Shown here piece after piece: positions 35,918 to 45,141 of a DNA stretch of 64,000 nucleotides; within the stretch, counting starts at the first letter, position 1, and every line of letters starts with the position of its first letter. Under the pieces are notes generated by a model. The model had not been told where the DNA came from and made no database searches. It worked only from the letters and a program-made list of their open reading frames with translations. This DNA is from Axinella damicornis. Taxonomy: Eukaryota; Porifera; Demospongiae; Axinellida; Axinellidae. The stretch is from positions 9,423,625-9,487,624 of the forward strand of contig OZ007509.1 in NCBI GenBank assembly GCA_963931865.1, in the 5' to 3' direction. A program made the position numbers and the translations under genes.

Positions 35918-36360
35918 ATTACTATTGCTAGAAAACAAGGGGTGTCATCAATCACATGACACTCACGCAGGCTAGCTCCTTCATCCAGCAGTACCATCCT
36001 AACAGAGTCCAGGCTGAAGACTCACACAGGTTAGCTCCTTCATCCAGCAGCACCATCCTAACAGCTGAAGTCCTTGTGGGTGCAGGGAACACTCAGTGTG
36101 GATGTAGAAACTACATGTACCACGTGGCTGGGGTGAGGTGAGGTGTATGTGCGTGCTTGTGTGTAAGAGAGACAGAGATGATGTCAAGAATGAATCGGCA
36201 ACTGAACAGTCACAGATACTGGTGTTCAGAATCACTATTGTTAGAAACCTAGGGGTGTCGTCAATCACATGACACTCACATGGGTTAGCCCCTTCATCCA
36301 GCAGCACCATCCTAACAGAGTCCAGTGTTGATGACAAAAAGAGCACATGTGGCTGGGGTG
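34690..36360 (-). repeat. about 250-bp tandem array with minus-strand exon-like modules
   Basis: Nine copies of the plus-strand word AGCTCCTTCATCCAGCAGCA (about 34709, 34970, 35206, 35409, 35468, 35716, 35974, 36032, 36288), separated by about 205-260 bp. Two 59-bp internal duplications add copies at 35468 and 36032. On the minus strand each full copy reads CA-repeat, CACCTCACCCCAG, then an open stretch starting PHVVVSSSTLSA and ending LDSVRMVLLDEGANP, then GTGAGTGTCATG. That is acceptor, about 91-bp exon, donor (for example 35708-35798). The exon length is not a multiple of three, so tandem inclusion would shift frame. The protein family is not recognised. The array lies downstream, in the sense of transcription, of the minus-strand WDR90-like exons at 43.8-45.1 kb, but no link to them is shown. 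Confidence 0.6.
35888..35917. repeat. poly-G tract
   Basis: About 30 consecutive G residues within the tandem array. Comparable tracts lie near 38235-38252, 44738-44765 and 45655-45681, and a poly-C tract near 50612-50646. Lengths may be inexact in the assembly. Confidence 0.9.

Positions 36361-36364
<4 letters not shown>

Positions 36365-36420
<56 letters not shown>
36365..36420. repeat. (TG)n microsatellite
   Basis: About 28 uninterrupted TG dinucleotides, the expanded version of the short TG runs found in each unit of the preceding tandem array. Confidence 0.95.
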
Positions 36421-36424
<4 letters not shown>

Positions 36425-37500
36425 GCATATTACATACAGAGGAGGTAAAATATGAATGTGTAACTGAAGAGGCACAGGTACTGGTGTGCATAAATATCTT
36501 TGTTGGAAAGCTAGGGAGCTACAAGTGCAACCAGATAGTGAGCCAGATAGAGTCAGGAAGTAGAAGGTGGAACCATGGATATTGTGTACCTAGGGAGGTG
36601 CCTCCAGTGGGAATTCACACAGCCATGGTGATACGGAGTGGATCAAACCCTTGTTGAGCTGCAACAGATTCTCAATACAGACGTGTGCATGTGAATGTGT
36701 GCGTGCGAGTGCATGTGAGTGTGTGTGATGCAGTGAACTATGTACCGTACACTGAAGATTACCTCTGGAAATAGGTAGAGCCAGTTAGCATAGAACCAGG
36801 TAGAGAAAGGTTGAGCCATCCTGGTTGAGCCTCGTTGGGAGGAGCTATGGTAGAGAGCTAGGTATTCAGCCAGGCAGTGAGCAATGTAAACATGGAAGAG
36901 AGCAGGTAGAGTCCAGGAAGGCACCTCCACGCAGTACTGGGAAATCCGAGTCACACGGCCATGGTGATACTAAGTGGATCAAGGCTGCAACAGATTCTGT
37001 TAAATGCAATACTGACATGTGCATGACGTATGTGTGTGTGCGTGATTAGCTGTGTGAAGTATGTATATACCGAATGAGAGACAGGTTGTGAGCCAGGTAG
37101 GGTCAGCAGCCAGGCCATCAAATGGTCGGAAGGCACCTTGCTGCAAGTAGGGCATTTGGGAAGCCTAGCATGTCCACTCTCCTGGCACAAATCCACCATC
37201 GTACCGTGCGGAGCAGGTCGGGAGTATAGCCATGGCCTCGCGATAACAAAATGCTTTACCACTGAACGGCTGAGTAGTAGATGGGGGAACAGTGAGTGGT
37301 GAGAGGAGACCGATGAAGTGGCACAGCTAGACAGGAACGTTGGTGTAGAGTATAGAGAACTGACTTTGTGGAGAATAACTCGACGTCCACGAGGACGAAT
37401 CGTCGCGCAATGGCTTGCTACTGGCACGGCAGTTGAAGAGCGCCTTGTATCTGAAGTTCTCTTAGAGCCGTCTCCTTGCGCGCTCAAGTGTTCATTCCCT
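36421..37500. other. no firm gene; two weak direct repeats
   Basis: Two related stretches (about 36600-36740 and 36905-37045) share CACACGGCCATGGTGATAC-like and GCTGCAACAGATTCT words followed by TG-rich sequence. A 178-codon minus-strand open frame (36951-37487) covers most of the rest but resembles no known protein and has no supporting splice signals. Confidence 0.4.
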
Positions 37501-38770
37501 AGTCAACAGAAATGATAAAACCGGTGATGCTGAAGCAGCCCATCAAAAGAATTCCAAAAATCCCGCCAAAAAAATTACAGCCACAATCATTGACCAATCA
37601 AAATGCGGATGGTACCGGGCTTGCCCGGGAAGTCTACAGATTTCCTGTGCAAGCGCGCGTGATTATCAGAGTGTATTGCAGAACTCAATGTCCATGTGTG
37701 AAAGTACCGTAGTGAGACCCCATTACCACCCCATAATGGTGGCAATGGCCGGGGTAACTTCCATGCCAGCAGCTATAACTCAAGTAGCTACTGTTTTGAT
37801 GAAGTACGTATACAGTGATGGACCTTCAATAATACTAATTAGCAGAAATTAGAGAATACATCCTTGGTAACAGTATAGCTATTTGTACAGTGAGATCAAA
37901 AGCATTTGGGTACAAAGTGCATCTTACAAGATCAACAAGAGAACTGAGACAGTACAGAGTCAACAAACACAACTTAAACAATAGTAAATCTGTAGCTCAG
38001 GATAGCTCAACCGATCAGGGTGGGTGCGTGCACGCAATCGAGAAGGGTGCAGGATGGGAAAACACATTAGTGCTCCTGTAGAGTGGACAACGCTATAATT
38101 CAAATTGAAGCGCACTTCGTATCCAATATTAAACACATCTCACATATCTGCTTCCTGTGGGAATAAAGGCGCATGTGGTATGTGGTCAGTTATGAATGCT
38201 TTTAACCAGCCGGTCACATCTGACATCCATATATGGGGGGGGGGGGGGGGGGCAGAGTAGGTAAAAGCTTACTGGTCGTATGCCATTAATGTACTCCCGC
38301 ACCCTGAACATCCTACTTCAGACAGAAGTTGTATAATTCCAAATCACTGCTGGCTTACCCCATCACAGTCCTGTTCCATAACCTCACATTGGAAGCTCTT
38401 CCATGGAACTCAGTAGCCCTCATGCTTTGGGTGTGTGTGCATGTGTGTGTATGTTGGACATGCATCAGTGGTCTCTACTGGGCACTGTGCCCTTTGGGCT
38501 TGTAATTAATGTGGTCTGGTCAAAAAGCAAAATGTGCCCTCAGCCAGCTCTTTGCTATAGCAACTACTCATTTTAAAAGAAACCACCATGTCGAGTGGCT
38601 AACGAGGTAACTGGAATTACATGAATGCTAATATTAACCAGTACCCCACGACCAACGGCTTTACATCCCCTCCGAAGGATGCGGTGTGAACTGTATCAGG
38701 TGAAAACACCTTCAAAGAACACACCTACTCATTTTTAAGGGTAGAGCTGAGTCAACTCCTAGGAGAGAAA
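37501..38770. other. no gene recognised
   Basis: AT-rich, apparently single-copy sequence with a G tract at 38235-38252 and a TG-rich patch at about 38430-38450. Only short open frames without recognisable similarity. Confidence 0.5.
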
Positions 38771-38953
38771 GAAAATCTCTCCTATGACAATGGTGGGATT
38801 CGAACCTGCAACCTTTAGATTAGCAGTCGAATGCTTTAACCGCTAGGCCACCAGCCACCCCAACAAACTTGAGTAGGCAAGGCTTCACAAGATTTCTGAA
38901 CCATGCGAATCTGGATATGTTACTAGGGATGGCACATTATTATTTTGAAACCA
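38771..38953 (-). mobile_element. tRNA-derived SINE, copy 1
   Basis: The minus strand of about 38791-38858 folds like a tRNA: GGCTGGTGGCCTAGCGGTTAA (A-box-like), anticodon-loop sequence CTGCTAA (anticodon GCT at 38822-38824) and GGTTCGAATCC (B box). The T stem pairs poorly and there is no long variable arm as a true tRNA-Ser would have, and a non-tRNA tail of about 90 bp is shared with a second copy at 44096-44277. Dispersed copies with the same tail indicate a SINE rather than a functional tRNA. Confidence 0.7.
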
Positions 38954-38979
38954 CTGATTTTCTATTCCTGAATTCTTCT

Positions 38980-41900
38980 CATATTATCGAGGGGCAACCG
39001 CACTCCTGGTAGCCGATGCAACGCTGCGGTTGCCTCGCCGTAGCGAAGCTAATTATTGAAATTCGTTCCAATTAACGCACATGCCACGTGGCTCAGTCGA
39101 TCATGAGCAATGGCGACCAAAAGGAAGACAAGACAGCACTCAAAACTTAGCCAGCACGGTGAGTTTTGGCATGTAAGCGTCAGTGAACGACAGCGATCAC
39201 GGCTGTGTGGTCAGAATTTTTATGTGCCTTTCCTAAGAACGGTACTGCCACCTGAAGTCGGAGAGAGCGCTCGAGCAATGGCGGCCACGGCAAGACAAAA
39301 GCGCTTGTATCTCCACCACCAAGGTGAGTTTCGCCACAATTATTGTGTGGTTGTGTCACTGCATGATAGCGATCACGATTGTTTATATTTGCATTATTAG
39401 CGAGGGGCAACCGCACTCCTGGTAGCCGCGATGCAACCGGTTGCAACTCGCTGGGTGGTCATAGTCTTTGTGGCAATGAAACTTTGAAAGTTGAAGAGAG
39501 CGCTCGAGCAATGGCGGCTGAAGGCAAGACAAAAGCACTCACAACTCCACTACCAATATGAATTTCAGCAACAAAATTGTACGGTTGGGTCACTGCACGA
39601 TAGTGATCATGAAGATTTACTCAGAACCTTTGTAGGTCCTTCCTGCGGGCTGGGAGGTTTTTTATTTGTTTATATTTGCATTATTAGCGAGGGGCAACCG
39701 CACTCCTGGTAGCCGTTGCCTGAGTAGCGCAGTTGGTTCCAATTAACGCACATGCCACGTGGCAACCACGCACAGTCGATCGCTATCAATGGCGGCCAAA
39801 GGGAAGACACGAAGTTATTACAGCACTTACAACTTTACCAGCGCGGTCAGTTTTGGCATGTAAGCGTCAGTGAACGACAGTGACTACGGCTGTGTGGTCA
39901 GAATCTTTGTGCGGCCTTCGTAAGACTGTACTGGCAACCAACGTCGAAGAGAACGATCCAGCAATGGCGGCCGACGGCACGACAAAAGCGCTTGTATCTC
40001 CACTATCAAGGTGAGTTTCAGCACAATTATTATGCATTTGTCTAACTGCACGATAGCGATCACGACGGTGTAGTCAGAATCTTTGTAGGCCTTTCCTGCG
40101 AGCTATGAGGTTTGATTATTTAATTAATTATTTAGTTTAGATTACGCGGCACAATTTTTCCCCTACCAGGAGTGTAACGAGGGGCAACCGCACTCCTGGT
40201 AGCCGCGGTTAAACGGTAGCACAAGCTAAGTGTGACAGTTCGTTCCAATTATCACACATCACATGAGTACCATGATAGCTATATACAGGGAAGATCAGAA
40301 ATGATTTAGAGTGCTCTCAAGTACCATTCATAAAGTAGCCGCGCTGCAACCTGCCGTATCGCGTAGCGCTGTATTGAAATTACGTTCCAATTAACGCACG
40401 TGCCACGTGGCAACCACGCTCAGTCGATCGCGAACAATGGCGACCAAAAGGAAGACAAGACATTATTACAGCACTCACAACTTAGCCAGCACGGTGAGTT
40501 TCGGCATGTAAGCGTCAGTGAACGATAGCGATCACGGCCGTGTGGTCAGAATCTTTGTGGGGCCTTCGTAAGGCTGTACTGGCAACCAACGTCGAAGACA
40601 GGGATCGAGCAATGGCGGCCGATGGCACGACAAAAGCGCTTGTATCTCCGCCATCAAGGTGAGTTTCAGCACAATTATTTTGATTTTGTGTCACTGCATC
40701 ATAGCGATCACGACGGTGTAGTCAGAATCTTTGTAGGCCATTCCGAAGTAGTCAAACGTTTATTATTTAATTAATTAGATTATTTAGATTACATTACGCG
40801 GCACAATTTTTCCCCTACCAGGAGTGTAACGAGGGGCAACCGCACTCCTGGTAGCCGCGATGCAACCGGTTGCAACTCGCTAGTCGCGCAAGCTACGTAT
40901 TGAGCTCATTCCAATTAACGCACATGACACGTGAGGACCACGTTCGGTCGACTGAATCGGCAATGGCGTCCAAAGGGAAGACAAGAACTTATTACAGCTC
41001 TCACAACTTCGCCAGCACGGTGACTTTCGGCATGTGAGCGTCAGTGAACGACAGCGATTACGGCTGTGTGGTCAGGATCTTCGTGGGGCCTTCGCAAGTC
41101 TGTAGTGGCAACCAACGTCGAAGAGAGCGATCGAGCGATGGCGGCCGACGGCACTACAAAAGCGCTTGTATCTCCACCACCAAGGTGAGTTTCAGCACCA
41201 AAATTGTACGGTGAGGACAGTGGATGATAGCGATCACGACGGTGTAGTCAGAATCTTTGCAGGCCATTCGTAAGTAGTCAAACGTTAATTATTTAGATTA
41301 TTTATTTACGCGGCACAATTTTTCCCCTACCAGGAGTGTAACGAGGGGCAACCGCACTCCTGGTAGCCGCGTTGCGACCGGTTGCGACTCGATGGTAGCG
41401 CAAGCTAGGTATTGCAACTCATTCCAATTAACGCACATGCCACGTGAGGTCAACGCCGATCGATTGAGCTGAGTCAGCAATGGCGGCCCAAGGAGTAAGA
41501 CAAGAAACTGTTACAGCGCTCACAACTTTGCCAGCACGGTGAGTTTGGCATGTAAGCGTCAGTGAACGACAGCGATCACGGCCGTGTGGTCAGAATCTTC
41601 GTGTGACTTTCCTAAGAACGGTACTGCCACCGGAAGTCGAGAGAGCGCTCGCAATGGCGGCCAACGGCGAGACAAAAGCGTTCACATCTCTACCACCAAA
41701 GTGAGTTTCAGCACAATTATTTTGATTTTGTGTCACTGCATCATAGCGATCACGACGGTGTAGTCAGAATCTTTGTAGCCCATTCCGAAGTAGTCAAACG
41801 TTATTTAATTACGCGGCACAATTTTTCCTATACCAGGAGTGTAACGAGGGGCAACCGCACTCCTGGTAGCCGTTGCAACGCCGGCTGTGACTCGCAGTTA

Positions 41901-43525
41901 GTTCCAATTAACGCACATGCCACGTGGCAACCACGCTCTGTCGATCGCTAGGAATGGCGGCCAAAGGGAAGGCAAGAAGTTATTACAGCACTTCAACTTT
42001 GCCAGCACGATGATTTTTGGCATGTAAGCGTCAGTGAACGACAGCGATCATGGCCATGTGGTCAGAATCTTTGTGTGCCTATGCTAAAAACAGTACTGCC
42101 ACCGGAAGTCGGAGAGAGCGCTCGAGCAATGGCGGCCACGGCGAGACAAAAGCGCTTGTATCTCCACCACCAAGGTGAGTTTCAGCACAATTATTATACG
42201 TTTGTCTAACTGCATGATAGCCATCACGACGGTGTAGTCAGAATCTCTGTAGACCTTTCCTGCGAGCTATGAGGTTTGATTATTTACATTAATTACATTA
42301 ATTAATTAATTAACGAGGGGCAACCGCACTCCTGGTAGCCGTGGTTAAACGGTAGCACAAGCTAAGTGTGACAGTTCGTTCCAATTATCACACATCACCA
42401 TGATAGCTATATACAGGGAAGATCACAAGAGTGCTCTGAAGTACCATTCATAAAGTAGCCGCGTTGTAACCTGCCGTAGCGCAAGCTAAGTATTGTGCTC
42501 TCAAGCGCATTGCAACCCCGGTTACGACTCGCCGCAGCGTATCGCAATTCGTTCCAATTAACGCACATGCCACGTGGCAACCACGCTCCAGTCGATCGCG
42601 AGCAATGGCGACCAAAAGGAAGACAAGACATTATTATAGCACTCACAACTTAGCCAGCACGGTGAGTTTTGGCATGCAAGCGTCAGTGAATGACAGCGAT
42701 CACGGCCGTGTGGTCAGAATCTTCGTGTACCTTTCCTAAGAACGGTACTGCCACCGGAAGTCGAAGGGAGCGCTCGAGCAATGGCAGCCACGGCGAGACA
42801 AAAGCGCTCATATCTCCACCACCAAGGTGAGTTTCAACACCAACTTTTTACATTCAGGTCAGGGCATGATAGCGATCATGGCTGTGTAGTCACAATTTCT
42901 GTAGGCCAAGCCTAAGTACTCAAACATTATATTAATTAATTAATTATATTATTTACGCGGCACAATTTTTCCCCTACCAGGAGTGTAATTACGCGGCACA
43001 ATTTTTCCTATACCAGGAGTGTAACGAGGGGCAACCGCACTCCTGGTAGCCGCGTTGCAACCCCGGTTGCGACTCGCGCGCCGTAGCGCTAGTTTCCAAT
43101 TAACGCACATGCCACGTGGCAACCACGCTCAGTCGATCGCGAGCAATGGCGACCAAAAGGAAGACAAGACATTATTACAGCACTCATAACTTAGCCAGCA
43201 TGGTGAGTTTCGGCATGTAAGCGTCAGTGAACGACAGCGATCACGGCTGTGTGGTCAGAATCTTTGTGGGGCCTTCGTAAGGCTGTACTGGCAGCCAACG
43301 TTGAAGAGAGCGATCGAGCAATGGCGTCCGACGACACAACAAAAGCGCTTGTATCTCCACCACCAAGGTGAGTTTCAGCACAATTATTGTGTGGTTGTGT
43401 CACTGCAGAATAGCGATCACGACGGTGTAGTCAGAATCTTTGTAGGCCATCCCGAAGTAGTCAAACGTTTATTAATTATTTAGATTAATTACGCAGCACA
43501 ATTTTTCCTATACCAGGAGTGTAAT
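38980..43525 (+). mobile_element. head-to-tail array of about nine TIR elements
   Basis: Units begin CACTCCTGGTAGCCG at about 39001, 39414, 39701, 40191, 40843, 41354, 41858, 42327 and 43038, and most end CTACCAGGAGTG, joined by a constant linker TAACGAGGGGCAACCG. The end and next start are inverted repeats of each other. Spacing is 290-710 bp. Within units, CACATGCCACGTGGCAACCA, CAATGGCGGCC or CAATGGCGACC and a shared tract around GTCAGTGAACGACAGCGATC recur, often twice. No transposase is encoded. The array looks like a MITE amplified in tandem. Confidence 0.8.
40612..40657 (+). promoter_or_regulatory. representative promoter / first-exon-like module in the MITE array
   Basis: CAATGGCGGCC supplies an ATG in good start context and matches the core of the YY1 motif (ATGGCGGC); the short open frame then meets CAAG|GTGAGT, a near-consensus 5' splice site. 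An upstream CCACGTGG E-box and a second ATGGCGACC module lie in the same unit. The pattern repeats in most units (near 39110, 39278, 39790, 39964, 40980, 41138, 41480, 41955, 42128, 42604, 43145, 43320). Whether it initiates transcription is unknown. Confidence 0.35.
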
Positions 43526-43823
43526 ATTCTCCTCAATTCATATGATGCAGACTTTACAGGATGACCAAAACATGTCCGGAACAAACGACACTTCTGAATC
43601 ACTCATTGCACTATAACATTACAGTAGACCCCACATAGGGAGTTTGTCAGGACTGTACGTGGAGGCTTGGGAATGAGCCTGGGCAATGACCCAAAAATGA
43701 GGCTGGCATAGGCCAGGCAGTGAGGCTAAGCCATTCTGTTGGAAGCCATCCTCAAACGCTGGTGGTACACATGCAGAATGACCACAGAAATCTTCACAAC
43801 ATGACCGAATGACTGCCACTCAC
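43526..43823. other. no gene recognised
   Basis: Sequence between the MITE array and the WDR90-like exon. It contains GGGAATGAGCCTGGG, probably a fragment of the TAGCCTCG-type MITE family. No supported coding sequence. Confidence 0.4.
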
Positions 43824-43939
43824 ACGTTGCTGTCAGTGAGGTTGGTGTCATTGTGATAGCCAGGTTGGAACATGACGTAAGTGAAGTGCATCTGGTGGTG
43901 CTCCTCCAGGTTGACTGAGTAGGACCGCAGTGATCCCCC
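43824..43939 (-). pseudogene. WDR90/POC16-like exon c
   Basis: Minus-strand open stretch between GCGAG (possible acceptor) and AACGT|GTGAGT. It reads GGSLRSYSVNLEEHHQMHF and continues TYVMFQPGYH. This matches, from my knowledge of the family, the WDR90 (POC16) segment GALRSCPVDLGEHHALEFTDLAF, which follows the HTD...FDET segment seen in the next exon upstream. WDR90/POC16 is a WD40 protein of the centriole inner scaffold. The exon itself has no internal stop, but its start phase does not fit directly to the 44437 exon, so a short exon is missing or was lost. I call it a remnant, since no other downstream exon was found. Confidence 0.5.
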
Positions 43940-43956
43940 CTCGCACCCGCCAGAAA

Positions 43957-44408
43957 CGCACATTGTCCCAACCACACGACACCATCCTAGAATGTGCATG
44001 TGTGTATGGGGAGCGGGTACATGTAAGTCAGTCCCAGCACATCTCCTGGCTTGTCAAGGCCATGGTTCTACTGTATTGGGTTGAAACCAGCACCAGAAAA
44101 TCTCCCCTATGACAATGGTGGGATTCGAACCTGCAACCTTTAGATTATCAGTTGAATGCTTTAACCGCTAGGCCACCAGCCACCCCAACAAACTTGACTA
44201 GGCAGGCTTCACAAGGTTTCTGCACCATGAGAATCTCGATATGTTACTAGGGATGGCACATTAATCTTTTGAAACCAAAAACGCACATTGTCCCAACCAT
44301 CCTAGAATGTGCGTGTGTGTATGGGGAGCGGGTACATGTAAGTCAGTCCCAGCACACCTCCAGGCTTGTCAAGCCCATGGCTCTACTGTATTGGGTTGAA
44401 ACCAGCAA
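43957..44408. repeat. 135-bp direct duplication flanking a SINE
   Basis: 43957-44095 and about 44279-44408 are near-identical (ACGCACATTGTCCCAACCA ... GTATTGGGTTGAAACCAGCA) and bracket SINE copy 2. The first copy carries 9 extra bases (CACGACACC). This is too long for an ordinary target-site duplication. Confidence 0.8.
44096..44277 (-). mobile_element. tRNA-derived SINE, copy 2
   Basis: Same sequence family as 38771-38953, including the B box (GGTTCGAATCC on the minus strand), A-box-like CCTAGCGGTTAAAG and the common tail ending near TTTTGAAACCA. The anticodon loop differs (CTGATAA, anticodon GAT), as expected for a decaying SINE head. Confidence 0.7.
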
Positions 44409-44436
44409 ATTTGTGGTGTGCAGGGCCAGTGCTCAC

Positions 44437-44568
44437 CTGCTGTCATCGAAGGCTGTGATCCTCATTCTGTCAATGCTGGCCTCTGTGTGGGCCCTCGCGA
44501 GGACACTGACCTCCCCCTTCGTGCAACCTGTGAGGTATTCCACAGGTTCTTCCCGTGGCCGTCCCTCC
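44437..44568 (-). pseudogene. WDR90/POC16-like exon b
   Basis: A 132-bp minus-strand exon with clean borders: GTGTGGTGCAG before it and GACAGCAG|GTGAGC after it. The frame includes TGCTKGEVSVLARAHTEASI and ends RMRITAFDDSR. This matches the WDR90 segment GEVVVLAKxHTD...FRVxFFDETR as I recall the family. It is in the correct order between the LASGQTG exon (45001-45141) and the GGSLRS exon (43824-43939). The phase fits the upstream exon (2 nt left over plus 1 nt). No stop codon is seen. Confidence 0.55.
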
Positions 44569-44629
44569 CTGCACCACACAGTACCCCACCAGAGTGAGAG
44601 AAGCTGGATGGCAGACGGTTACAGTGTGT

Positions 44630-44723
44630 GTGGGTGTGAGTGTATGTGTGTGTGTATGTGTGTGTGTGTGGGTGTGAGTGTATGTGTGTGTGTATGTGTG
44701 TGTGTGTGGGGGTGTGTGTGTGG

Positions 44724-44754
<31 letters not shown>

Positions 44755-44790
44755 GGGGGGGGGGGTTGTATGTGTGTGTATGAGTGGTGG
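44630..44790. repeat. TG/GT-rich microsatellite with poly-G tract
   Basis: Compound (TG)n, (GTGTGTAT)n and about 28 G residues within a presumed intron of the WDR90-like gene. Open frames of Thr-His repeats on the minus strand come from the microsatellite. Confidence 0.9.
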
Positions 44791-44826
44791 TACTTGATTG
44801 CTTGTGAGGCCAATATATATGAAATC

Positions 44827-44921
44827 TAGTCTCGGTCCAACACCCAACCAACCTCAGCATGGATCGCTTTTAGCACTGAAAGCAATACACAGGCTGTAGA
44901 AACGGTCTGGGAACGAGACTA
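44827..44921. mobile_element. 95-bp Mutator-type MITE with 9-bp target duplication
   Basis: Starts TAGTCTCGG and ends CTGGGAACGAGACTA (inverted). It is flanked on both sides by TATGAAATC (44818-44826 and 44922-44930), a perfect 9-bp duplication. The same end sequences and duplication length occur in the element at 54803-55531. Confidence 0.85.
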
Positions 44922-45000
44922 TATGAAATCATACTTCAGCACTAAAAATCATTTTCACCTTGGAACTAGTGATACGGGAAGGGTCTTAGTACACCCTCAC

Positions 45001-45141
45001 CTTAGTGTGTGGAGGCCCTGGTTGTGTGTCTTGAACAGAGTCAGGCACCGAGCTGTCTCAAACCTGCAGACATGCACCACAGCCACTGGGCCAGTCTGCC
45101 CCGAAGCAAGCAACGTCCCAGCGTGGTGATAGACAGCAGAC
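45001..45141 (-). pseudogene. WDR90/POC16-like exon a (WD40 blade)
   Basis: A 141-bp minus-strand exon bounded by CTCACAACTAG and CTAAG|GTGAGG. It encodes SAVYHHAGTLLASGQTGPVA followed by VVHVCRFETARCLTLFKTHN and a QGLHTL ending. This has the LLAS.Q...(V/L)...DF.T..CL.LF pattern of the WDR90 / EML type of WD40 blade, and order with the two downstream exons favours WDR90. The usual Trp in the WD motif is replaced by Cys (VHVCRF). It is open throughout. The remainder of the gene (upstream of 45.2 kb on this strand) was not found. Confidence 0.55.

Noticed and set aside
37235..37275. tRNA-like word on the minus strand (CAGTGGTAAAGCATTTTGTT)
   Set aside because: Resembles a D arm and anticodon stem, but no T arm with a B box follows at the correct distance.
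36951..37487. 178-codon minus-strand open frame as a gene
   Set aside because: No recognisable domain, no clear splice borders, and it overlaps a TG-rich repeat.
44462..44860. Thr/His/Pro-rich minus-strand open frames
   Set aside because: They are translations of the TG/GT microsatellite and poly-G tract.
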